From: Pseudonocardiales bacterium
Lineage (GTDB): Bacteria > Actinomycetota > Actinomycetes > Mycobacteriales > Pseudonocardiaceae
Length of the DNA: 48,560 bases
Assembly: GCA_023252195.1 (NCBI GenBank)
Contig: JAHEXI010000026.1
Location: 1-48,560, forward strand
Reading direction: 5' to 3'
This document shows, one piece after another, positions 24,300-31,071 of the stretch. The notes under the pieces are model-generated. The model did not search any database. It was not told the origin of the DNA and saw nothing but the letters and a program-made list of their open reading frames with translations. The position numbers were made by a program, and so were the translations under genes. Numbering within the stretch: the stretch's first letter is position 1; the number at the start of each line of letters is the position of its first letter.

Positions 24300-24560
24300 A
24301 TGCAGTGGGAGATCAGTCCCCCAGACGGACGGCGTATGCGCGCGGCATCTGTGAGGGATCAGCCGACGCCGACCCAGGTGGGTGTTGACCGGTCATCGCC
24401 ACTCCCAAGGTGGACGGCGTATGCGCGCGGCATATGTTTGGGCATCGCTTTGCGCGCCGATGAGCTGCCCTTATGCGTGGGGCGCATATGCGTGCTGTCC
24501 GCCGACCGGGCATATGCGCTTGCCTGGTTGGAGATTCGCGTTCTCGGTGGGAGCGTGTAG
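24300..24560 (+). CDS. Small ORF overlying a repeat-rich control region
   Basis: 86 codons from an ATG with AGGAGG nine bases upstream, one of the best ribosome binding sites in the element. The frame contains a perfect 22-bp direct repeat (24327-24348 and 24412-24433) and three CATATG motifs (24431, 24486, 24511). The amino acid sequence (for example AYARGICLGIALRADELPLC) matches nothing I know, and its composition is shaped by the DNA repeats. It is either a genuine short protein or mainly a binding-site region. The next ATG follows the stop directly at 24561. Confidence 0.4.
   Translation: MQWEISPPDGRRMRAASVRDQPTPTQVGVDRSSPLPRWTAYARGICLGIALRADELPLCVGRICVLSADRAYALAWLEIRVLGGSV
24327..24520. 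repeat. 22-bp direct repeats and CATATG motifs (candidate replication or operator sites)
   Basis: GGACGGCGTATGCGCGCGGC plus AT is repeated perfectly at 24327-24348 and 24412-24433. Downstream, GCATATGCG at 24484-24492 and CATATGCGC at 24511-24519 repeat part of the same motif. Several are near-palindromic around CATATG. Clustered related motifs upstream of a rep gene suggest binding by a replication or repressor protein of the element. Confidence 0.55.
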
Positions 24561-24699
24561 ATGTCGGACAAGACCCACCGCGGCAGGGAGGACGGACCGG
24601 TGAAAGGACACCAGGACGACAGCACGAACACGACGCAGCAAGACCCACTCTGCCAAGTCTGGCCAGGGGAGGCTCGGCGACGAGGGAGCACAACGCTAC

Positions 24700-24918
24700 A
24701 TGTGGGTATTCCCGGAAGGACACCACATCGTGCTCACCATACCCGGCCTGCGCGATCTCGAACTCACCGTCAATGACGCCCGCACGATCGGAGAAATACT
24801 CATCCAGACAGCAGCCCAAGTGGATCACCTGGGTAATCCGGGCTACCGGCATGACGGCGCCCGGTGCCGTGGCGACGGGTACGGCGACATCTGCCCCTCG
24901 GAGCACTGCCACTGCTGA
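24700..24918 (+). CDS. Small element protein, unknown
   Basis: 72 residues: MWVFPEGHHIVLTIPGLRDL, ELTVNDARTIGEILIQTAAQ, then a His/Cys-rich tail ending CPSEHCHC. Upstream, a frame from 24561 (MSDKTHRGREDGPVKGHQDD) overlaps it in another phase. Both could be translated, but this one looks more protein-like. It sits upstream of the repSA-like gene in the same direction. The Cys/His tail could bind metal. No family recognised. Confidence 0.5.
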   Translation: MWVFPEGHHIVLTIPGLRDLELTVNDARTIGEILIQTAAQVDHLGNPGYRHDGARCRGDGYGDICPSEHCHC

Positions 24919-25090
24919 CGTGTCCGCCAGGACAGCCGCGTGACCACAACAGCTATGGGCCTTGACCCGATCTGCGGGAGCTGCCGGATGCCGTAACAGA
25001 CACAACGAAGAAGTTCAGAAGAGCGGTTTAAACGCGCCGGGGGTGGTGCGGTAATGCCGCATGCCCTCATCAATCGCACGACCGACGTAA

Positions 25091-25146
25091 GCGCAGAAGC
25101 GGAATCTCTGGCTACCAACCTGATCCGCTTCTGCGCTGTCCACCCG
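25091..25146 (+). promoter_or_regulatory. Perfect 13-bp inverted repeat just upstream of the rep gene
   Basis: GCGCAGAAGCGGA (25091-25103) pairs with TCCGCTTCTGCGC (25134-25146) across 30 bases and ends 18 bases before the rep start codon. As RNA it would form a stem in the leader, and as DNA it could be a repressor operator or part of the rolling-circle origin. A smaller hairpin, TGCGG-TAATG-CCGCA, lies near 25048. Confidence 0.6.
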
Positions 25147-25164
25147 AGTCAGGAGTGAACAGTA

Positions 25165-26883
25165 GTGAGGATAACCAGACCCACCGGGCCGGACGCAAGC
25201 CCCCTCCCGGTGATGAATGAGAACCGCACCGAACTGTCGGCCACCACTTCCCTCGACACGGCGCGGATGACCCGGGCGCAGCGGGCCGCACTGCCGGTGA
25301 GTGCTGATGTCGCCCGGGCTCTGGCCGAACAACACGGCGTCTGCATCCGGCCATTAGCCATGCGCCGGATCGACACCACCACCGGCCGCATCGACATCGT
25401 GCCTGTCCCCTGCGGGTCCACCCGAGAAGACCAATGCCCTCCATGTGCGGACAAGGCCCGCCGGTTGCGGATGGCCCAATGCCGCCAGGGCTGGCACCTC
25501 GACACCGAGCCGGTCACCGACCGGGCCAGGCCCAGTGAGGAGCACAAGGTGCTGATGGGCACCCGGGCCGATCTCTGCGCCGTCTACACCGAATGCAAAG
25601 CCATCGGCGACGAGATCACCTGTGAGCAGATCGCCGAGTCGGTCGCCGAACTCGACACCGAACTCCGCGCGGCCGGGGTACGCGGCCGGCTCACCCCCCT
25701 CGATCCACCGCCCAAGCCGGTCAAGCGATCAACCCGACGTCGCCAGGACGCCCCGGACCTACCCCGCCGACCAATCGAACGGCGCACCCTGGGGCGGGTA
25801 TTCGCCGGGCGCTACCGGCCCTCCACGTTCCTGACCCTCACCCTCGACTCCTACGGCCGCGTGGACAACGAGGGCGCGGCGATCGATCCGGACCGGTATG
25901 ACTACCGGCGGGCCGCGCGGGACGCGATCCACTTCCCGGCGTTGCTGGACCGGTTCTGGCAAAACACCCGGCGCTGTGTGGGGTGGGATGTGCAGTACTT
26001 CGGCACCGTCGAACCCCAAAAACGCGGCGCCCCGCACTTCCACGCCGCCATCCGAGGAGCCATCCCCCGCGCCGAGCTACGGGCCATCACGGCCGCGACC
26101 TATCACCAGGTGTGGTGGCCCGCGCATGACCAACTCGTTTACACCGACGGGCGGCTCCCGGTCTGGGACACCAGAGCCAAGGCCTTCACCGACCCCGACA
26201 CCGGGACACCGCTGCCCACCTGGGACCAAGCGTGCGAGGAGCTGACCGAACCCGCACACGTGGTCCGGTTCGGGACCCAGGTGCACGTCAAGGGCATCCT
26301 TGGTGGCACCGAGGAAGCTGGTCGCCACGTCGGCTACCTCACCAAATATTTAGCCAAAAGCGTAGGACAGGCCGCCGGCCTCACTAAGCACACCACCGAC
26401 GCCCACCGCGACCACGCCCACCGGCTCCACGCCCAACTCCGCGTCACACCCTGCTCACCGCGCTGTGCGGTGTGGCTGCTCTATGGCGTCCAGCCCCACG
26501 GTGCCCGGCACTCCATGACGCCGGGACGGTGCAAGGGCAAAGCCCACCAACCCGAACACCTCGGCATCGCCGGACGGCGCGTGCTCGTGTCCCGGAAATG
26601 GTCCAACAAAACCCTCGACGACCACCGCGCCGAACGCTCCGCGTTTGTTCGGCAACTCCTCGAAGCCGTCGGCATCCAACCCTCCCACGGTCCCCAGGAC
26701 GGGCCCTACGTATGGGAACGCCCCGCACCCACCGACCCCGACATCCCACCCCGACCCGTCCTGCTGCTGCGTGCCGTCGCCGAACGACAGCGATGGAAAG
26801 CCGAATACACCGCAGCCCAACTCACCGCCAACGACCCACCACCCGAGACGAACCGTTCGGCAACTACCGATCAAGCCGCGTGA
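25165..26883 (+). CDS. repSA: RepSA-like rolling-circle replication initiator
   Basis: A 572-residue initiator that nicks the element's double-strand origin. PHFHAAIRG supplies the HUH metal-binding motif. HVGYLTKYLAKSVG carries the catalytic-Tyr motif (YxxKY). FLTLTLDSYGRV is the first Rep motif. An early Cys pair, CPPCADKARRLR, and a later CSPRC suggest zinc binding. The size and order (rep, xis, int toward the tRNA) match pSAM2-type AICEs, which replicate after excision. The GTG at 25165 has AGGAG nine bases upstream. The gene is followed by the excisionase gene after 12 bases, so rep-xis-int form one operon. Confidence 0.88.
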   Translation: MRITRPTGPDASPLPVMNENRTELSATTSLDTARMTRAQRAALPVSADVARALAEQHGVCIRPLAMRRIDTTTGRIDIVPVPCGSTREDQCPPCADKARRLRMAQCRQGWHLDTEPVTDRARPSEEHKVLMGTRADLCAVYTECKAIGDEITCEQIAESVAELDTELRAAGVRGRLTPLDPPPKPVKRSTRRRQDAPDLPRRPIERRTLGRVFAGRYRPSTFLTLTLDSYGRVDNEGAAIDPDRYDYRRAARDAIHFPALLDRFWQNTRRCVGWDVQYFGTVEPQKRGAPHFHAAIRGAIPRAELRAITAATYHQVWWPAHDQLVYTDGRLPVWDTRAKAFTDPDTGTPLPTWDQACEELTEPAHVVRFGTQVHVKGILGGTEEAGRHVGYLTKYLAKSVGQAAGLTKHTTDAHRDHAHRLHAQLRVTPCSPRCAVWLLYGVQPHGARHSMTPGRCKGKAHQPEHLGIAGRRVLVSRKWSNKTLDDHRAERSAFVRQLLEAVGIQPSHGPQDGPYVWERPAPTDPDIPPRPVLLLRAVAERQRWKAEYTAAQLTANDPPPETNRSATTDQAA

Positions 26884-26895
26884 AGGGGAAAGACA

Positions 26896-27084
26896 GTGGA
26901 AATCAGGCCTCGACTGTGGACGGCGCAGGACGTCGCGGATTACCTCGGTGTCCCGGTGCGGACGCTGTACGACTGGCGCTGCCGCGACTACGGCCCGCAT
27001 GCTCGCAAGGTCGGCCGGTACCTCCGGTATGAGCCGTCGGAGGTGCGGCGCTGGTTCGACTCGCTGGATGACCAGGCAGCGTAG
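26896..27084 (+). CDS. Excisionase (MerR-like helix-turn-helix, AICE Xis)
   Basis: 62 residues: LWTAQDVADYLGVPVRTLYD, WRCRDYGPHARKVGRYLRYE and PSEVRRWFDSLD. This is the winged-helix excisionase type that bends DNA at att arms and steers the integrase toward excision. It lies between rep and int with short gaps on both sides (12 and 15 bases), the conserved pSAM2-like order. GAAAG-type ribosome binding site before the GTG start. Confidence 0.9.
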   Translation: MEIRPRLWTAQDVADYLGVPVRTLYDWRCRDYGPHARKVGRYLRYEPSEVRRWFDSLDDQAA

Positions 27085-27099
27085 GACTGAGGAGCGACG

Positions 27100-28239
27100 A
27101 TGGGACGACCACCGCTGCCAGTCGGCACTTACGGCCGGATCAAGGTCGACAAGCTCGATGAGCGCCGGTTCCGCGCCCGCGCGAAGTACCGCGACTACGA
27201 CGGTGTGACGCGCAAAGTTGAGCGTGTTGGTTCGTCGCGTACCGCGGCGGAGAACAACCTTAAACAAGCCCTGCGCGACCGGGCGCATGTTTCGGCCGAT
27301 GGTGAGATTACGGCACGGACCAAGGTCTCGAGGCTCGCCGAGCTGTGGCTCCGGGACATCGACGAGTCCGACAGAGCTATCCGGACCAAGATCACCTATC
27401 GCGATGTGTGGGAACGGTGCCTTTCCGCGCCGGTGGGGGAGCTGCGGATCGGCGACGTCCAGGTGTCCGGAGTGGACCGGGTGGTGCGGGAAATCCGCGA
27501 GCGCCGGGGTGCTGAGAGCGCCCGGCACGCCAAGATCGTGCTCTCAGGCATGTTCAGCCTGGCGGTGCGTCACGATGCGATGGACGTCAATCCGGTGCGT
27601 GAGCTGAGCCGGTCGAGGAAGAAGAAGGTACCGCGCGCGGTCGAGCTGACGGAGGACACTTTTGCTTCGCTGCGCGTGCATATGCGCGCCTCACCCGAAG
27701 CGGCGAAGTACGATCTCGTGGACATGGTCGACGTGCTCTCTGGGCTCGGTTGCCGCATTGGGGAACTACTCGCACTCGACTGGACAAAGGTCGACGCGGA
27801 CGCTGGCACTTTGAGCATCAAGGGCACGGTGATCCGAATTCCCGGCGAAGGGCTGATCGTGCAGCCGCACACCAAATCGAAGGCGGGCATGCGGACGATC
27901 ACCCCGCCGACCTGGGTCCTGGACCTGCTCAAGCGCCGACACGTCGATTCGCTCTGCGCCTGGATCTTCCCGAGTACCACGCTCACCTTGCGCGATCCCG
28001 ACAACACCCGGGCCCGGCTGCGTGATGTCGTTCGGGGAACGCCGTGGGAAGGCCTGCATCCGCATGCGTTCCGGCATCTGGTGGCGACTCAGCTCGACCG
28101 AGCGGGCCTGTCGGCGCGGGAGATCGCCGACTACCTGGGCCACGAGCGGGTCTCGATGACGCAGGACGTCTACATGTCGCGGGGGACGAACGGGGTTGCT
28201 GCGGCTGCGGCGCTTGACCGGCTGGCGCCCCCACAATGA
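27100..28239 (+). CDS. Tyrosine site-specific integrase of the AICE
   Basis: A 379-residue recombinase. The N-terminal part contains the arm-binding region (KYRDYDGVTRKVERVG), and a SAM-like core-binding domain spans about 65-160. Catalytic residues are Arg in GLGCRIGELLALDW, Lys in the following beta hairpin, H-x-x-R in HPHAFRHLVATQLD, Gly-His in YLGHERVS and the nucleophile Tyr in TQDVYMSRG. It catalyses recombination between attP and the tRNA-Arg attB. The stop is one base before the right arm-type repeat, 63 bases from the tRNA 3' end. Its C terminus is homologous to the scar at 14960-15052. Confidence 0.95.
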   Translation: MGRPPLPVGTYGRIKVDKLDERRFRARAKYRDYDGVTRKVERVGSSRTAAENNLKQALRDRAHVSADGEITARTKVSRLAELWLRDIDESDRAIRTKITYRDVWERCLSAPVGELRIGDVQVSGVDRVVREIRERRGAESARHAKIVLSGMFSLAVRHDAMDVNPVRELSRSRKKKVPRAVELTEDTFASLRVHMRASPEAAKYDLVDMVDVLSGLGCRIGELLALDWTKVDADAGTLSIKGTVIRIPGEGLIVQPHTKSKAGMRTITPPTWVLDLLKRRHVDSLCAWIFPSTTLTLRDPDNTRARLRDVVRGTPWEGLHPHAFRHLVATQLDRAGLSAREIADYLGHERVSMTQDVYMSRGTNGVAAAAALDRLAPPQ

Positions 28240-28255
28240 GGTGGGTAAAGGGTGG
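28240..28255. promoter_or_regulatory. Candidate integrase arm-type site, right end
   Basis: GGTGGGTAAAGGGTGG directly follows the integrase stop and matches the left site at 15252-15267 in 15 of 16 bases. It is placed between int and attR as arm sites usually are. Inferred from repetition and location. Confidence 0.5.
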
Positions 28256-28287
28256 GTCGATCTTCGATCGATCGGACGGTAAGCCTC

Positions 28288-28340
28288 TGACCTGCGGTGT
28301 TGCGCCCCCGGCAGGATTCGAACCTGCGGCCTAGCGATTA
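28288..28340. repeat. attR: 53-bp direct repeat within tRNA-Arg
   Basis: Matches attL with one difference (28317). It overlaps the 3' half of the tRNA gene, ending inside the anticodon loop, so the integrated element restores a complete tRNA. The element lies to its left. Confidence 0.93.
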
Positions 28341-28376
28341 GAAGTCGCTTGCTCTATCCGGCTGAGCTACGGGGGC
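28303..28376 (-). tRNA. tRNA-Arg (anticodon UCU)
   Basis: The minus strand folds as a complete cloverleaf. The acceptor GCCCCCG pairs with CGGGGGC, the D arm is GCTCAGCCGGATAGAGC, the anticodon stem is AGCGA/TCGCT with loop CTTCTAA (anticodon TCT), and the T arm is GCAGG-TTCGAAT-CCTGC. CCA is not encoded. It reads AGA codons and serves as the integration site of the element. Confidence 0.96.
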
Positions 28377-28764
28377 CGGGCGCCGGTGGGCGTCTGTGCG
28401 CAGCCTAGCGACGGCTGGCTGCCTACCGGCACCTAGCTGGTCGAGGCATCCAGCAGGCCCTATGGGGCAATGTGCGCCGGATAACCCAGTTGAGCAGACG
28501 CTCGCTAAGGGAGGTCGTCAACCACGCGTGGCGGCTCCTGAACCTGTTGGTCTGAGCTGCAGCGTGCGATAGCACGAAACTCCGACAATCCTCAGTTTCG
28601 ACCGGATGAGACGGGCCGGTTGTGCACAGCACCTCGGTCATCCACATGTCGATCATGGTCTGCTACCCGGAGGTGCTGCTCGTCGCGCAACCTGGGCGAC
28701 GCCGGTCGAGGGGCCGGCGACCCGCCGCGGAGGGCGGGACAGCAGCGCAGGAGGGTATGTGATC
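28377..28764. other. No gene recognised between tRNA-Arg and ssb
   Basis: About 390 bases. Short frames on both strands lack support. It should hold the tRNA promoter (minus strand, left part) and the ssb promoter. Nothing else stands out. Confidence 0.5.
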
Positions 28765-29277
28765 ATGAGAGAGACACCGGTAACTGTGGTCGGAACGCTG
28801 GTCAGTGAGATGCGCCCGCGCCGGGTTGGTCCCGACGCGGCGCTCGTACTCAATTTCCGGGTCGCCTGCAACGAGCGTCGGTTCGACAAGGCGTCCGAGT
28901 CATGGGTGGATGGAGAGAGCTTGTATCTGTCGGTGAGCTGTTGGCGCCGGCTTGCCGAGAATGCTGCCTCCCTGGTCAAGGGCGACCCGGTGATCGTCAG
29001 AGGGAAACTGCGCACCCGGGAGTGGACCACCGAACAGGGCGAGCGCCGATCGGTCGTCGAGCTGGAGGCCAACTCGATCGGGCCGGATCTGGCTCGCTGC
29101 GCCGTCACCGTGCGTAAGCAGCGTGAGGCGGAGCCTTCGCGTTCTGTGAACCAGGACGCCGCGGCTCCACCCCCGCAGGATCCGTCAGACCTGCTCGACA
29201 CAACCGACTCACCGTACGAAGTGAGCTTGTCCGACTTCGCGGAAGCGGCCGGCCCGCTGGTGCCCTTACCCGCTTGA
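28765..29277 (+). CDS. ssb: Single-stranded DNA-binding protein (accessory SSB type)
   Basis: 170 residues. The OB fold spans about 1-115: PVTVVGTLVSEMRPRRVG, LNFRVACNERRFDKASESWV, SLYLSVSCWRRLAENAASLV and GDPVIVRGKLRTREWTTEQG. A Pro/Asp-rich C-terminal tail follows but lacks the acidic DDDIPF-like tip used by replicative SSBs for protein contacts, so it is probably the second, accessory SSB of actinobacteria. AGGAGGG lies nine bases before ATG 28765, and GTG 28759 is too close to that site. The position before ettA matches the mycobacterial order Rv2478c-Rv2477c. Confidence 0.9.
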   Translation: MRETPVTVVGTLVSEMRPRRVGPDAALVLNFRVACNERRFDKASESWVDGESLYLSVSCWRRLAENAASLVKGDPVIVRGKLRTREWTTEQGERRSVVELEANSIGPDLARCAVTVRKQREAEPSRSVNQDAAAPPPQDPSDLLDTTDSPYEVSLSDFAEAAGPLVPLPA

Positions 29278-29347
29278 GTGACGAACGGGGTCGGGCGGCG
29301 GTCGGCCGCGCTGCCCGGCCCTGGCGGCGACCTCTACGATCGCGGCC

Positions 29348-31024
29348 GTGGCGGAGTTCATCTACACCATGAAACAGGTGCGTAAGGCGCACGGCGACAA
29401 GGTCGTCCTCGACGGTGTCACCCTCGCTTTCTATCCCGGCGCGAAGATCGGCGTGGTCGGGCCCAACGGAGCCGGCAAGTCCAGCGTGCTCAGAATCATG
29501 GCTGGGCTCGACCAACCGAACAACGGTGAGGCATTCCTGGCGCCGGGCGCCACAGTGGGCATCTTGGAGCAAGAGCCGGCGCTGAACGAGGACAAGACCG
29601 TATTGGGCAACGTCCAGGAGGGTCTCGGTGAGATCAAGGCCAAGCTGGATCGGTTCAACGAGATCGCCGAGTTGATGGCCACCGACTACTCCGACGAGCT
29701 CATGGAGGAGATGGGGCGGCTGCAAGAGGAGCTCGACCACGCCGACGCGTGGGATCTCGACTCGCAGCTCGACCAAGCCATGGACGCTCTGCGGTGCCCG
29801 CCGCCCGATGAGGCGGTAAGTCACCTGTCCGGCGGAGAGCGGCGTCGGGTGGCGCTGTGCAGGTTGCTGCTGTCCAAGCCTGATCTCTTGCTGCTTGATG
29901 AGCCCACCAACCACCTGGACGCGGAGAGCGTGTTGTGGTTGGAGCAGTTCTTGGCGAGTTACCCAGGCGCGGTGCTGGCTGTCACCCACGACCGGTACTT
30001 CCTGGACAACGTTGCTCAGTGGATCCTCGAGCTCGATCGCGGTCGGGCATACCCCTACGAGGGCAACTACTCCACCTATCTGGAGAAGAAGGCCGACCGG
30101 CTCGCGGTCGCGGGCCGCAAGGACCAGAAGCTGCAGAAGCGCCTGCGCGACGAGCTCGCCTGGGTGCGATCGGGGGCAAAAGCCCGGCAGGCCAAATCCC
30201 GAGCCCGACTGCAGCGTTATGAGGAGATGGCAGTCGAAGCCGAGCGCAGCCGCAAGCTGGACTTCGAGGAGATCCAGATCCCAGCGGGACCGAGGCTGGG
30301 CAACGTAGTCGTGGAGGTGTCGCACCTGGACAAGGGCTTCGACCATCGCCTCCTGATCAAGGATCTGTCCTTCACGTTGCCCCGCAACGGCATCGTGGGC
30401 GTGATCGGTCCCAACGGCGTCGGCAAGACCACCTTGTTCAAGACCATCGTCGGTTTGGAGAACCCCGACTCCGGCACGGTCAGGGTTGGCGAGACGGTGA
30501 AGCTGTCCTATGTCGATCAGGAGCGGGCGGGCATCGACCCGGACAAGACGGTCTTCGAGGCGGTGTCGGACGGTCTCGACTACATCCAGGTCGGTAATAC
30601 CGAGATGCCGTCCCGCGCGTATGTCGGCGCCTTCGGGTTCAAAGGGCCTGACCAGCAGAAACCGGCTCGAGTGCTGTCCGGCGGCGAGCGCAACCGGCTC
30701 AACCTTGCGCTGACTCTCAAGCAGGGAGGCAATCTGATCCTGCTCGACGAACCGACCAACGACCTCGACGTCGAGACGTTGGGTTCGCTGGAGAACGCGT
30801 TGGAACACTTTCCCGGCTGCGCGGTGGTGATCTCCCACGACCGTTGGTTCCTAGACCGAGTGGTGACCCACATTCTCAGCTGGGAGGGAACAGACGAAAA
30901 TCCCGCATCCTGGTTCTGGTTCGAAGGCAACTTCGAGGCCTACGAGCAGCACAAGATCGACCGGCTCGGAGCGGAGGCAGCACGACCACATCGTGTGACG
31001 TACCGCAGACTGACCCGAAATTGA
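29348..31024 (+). CDS. ettA: Energy-dependent translational throttle protein EttA (ABC-F ATPase)
   Basis: A 558-residue soluble ABC-F protein that binds the ribosomal E site and couples translation to energy state. ABC domain 1 has Walker A GPNGAGKSS, signature LSGGERRRVAL and Walker B LLLLDEPTNHLD. The linker is rich in basic residues (RSGAKARQAKSRARLQRYEE). Domain 2 has GPNGVGKTT, LSGGERNRLNLAL and LILLDEPTNDLD. The arm insertion in domain 1 (about 105-165) is present, as in EttA. It lacks transmembrane segments. GTG start at 29348. Conserved partner of ssb upstream. Confidence 0.96.
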   Translation: MAEFIYTMKQVRKAHGDKVVLDGVTLAFYPGAKIGVVGPNGAGKSSVLRIMAGLDQPNNGEAFLAPGATVGILEQEPALNEDKTVLGNVQEGLGEIKAKLDRFNEIAELMATDYSDELMEEMGRLQEELDHADAWDLDSQLDQAMDALRCPPPDEAVSHLSGGERRRVALCRLLLSKPDLLLLDEPTNHLDAESVLWLEQFLASYPGAVLAVTHDRYFLDNVAQWILELDRGRAYPYEGNYSTYLEKKADRLAVAGRKDQKLQKRLRDELAWVRSGAKARQAKSRARLQRYEEMAVEAERSRKLDFEEIQIPAGPRLGNVVVEVSHLDKGFDHRLLIKDLSFTLPRNGIVGVIGPNGVGKTTLFKTIVGLENPDSGTVRVGETVKLSYVDQERAGIDPDKTVFEAVSDGLDYIQVGNTEMPSRAYVGAFGFKGPDQQKPARVLSGGERNRLNLALTLKQGGNLILLDEPTNDLDVETLGSLENALEHFPGCAVVISHDRWFLDRVVTHILSWEGTDENPASWFWFEGNFEAYEQHKIDRLGAEAARPHRVTYRRLTRN

Positions 31025-31071
31025 TGGGGCATGGGGCGTCCGGTGATCGGGAACGTCGATGGGGGTGGGAG

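Larger units (their letters stand above)
15092..28340. mobile_element. AICE-type integrative element inserted in tRNA-Arg(UCU)
   Basis: The ~13.2 kb element is bounded by 53-bp direct repeats (one mismatch) that match the 3' half of the tRNA gene. It carries a tyrosine integrase, an excisionase and a RepSA-like rolling-circle initiator in the tRNA-proximal order seen in pSAM2-like elements. Small genes, a DUF5753/DUF397 regulatory pair and cargo follow. No FtsK/SpoIIIE-type TraSA translocase frame was found, so conjugation would need help. The cargo between about 16.3 and 20.3 kb uses noticeably more A/T-ending codons than its neighbours, including TTA and ATA, fitting foreign origin. An IS110 remnant and two copies of the structured repeat are also inside. 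Confidence 0.88.

Noticed and set aside
24327-24520. CRISPR array
   Set aside because: Only two full 22-bp repeats with no regular spacer set, and no cas genes in the window.
29105-30838. Long open frame on the minus strand opposite ettA (577 codons)
   Set aside because: It is antisense to a clear ABC-F gene; its length follows from GC-rich third positions of ettA, and its sequence has no domain signature.
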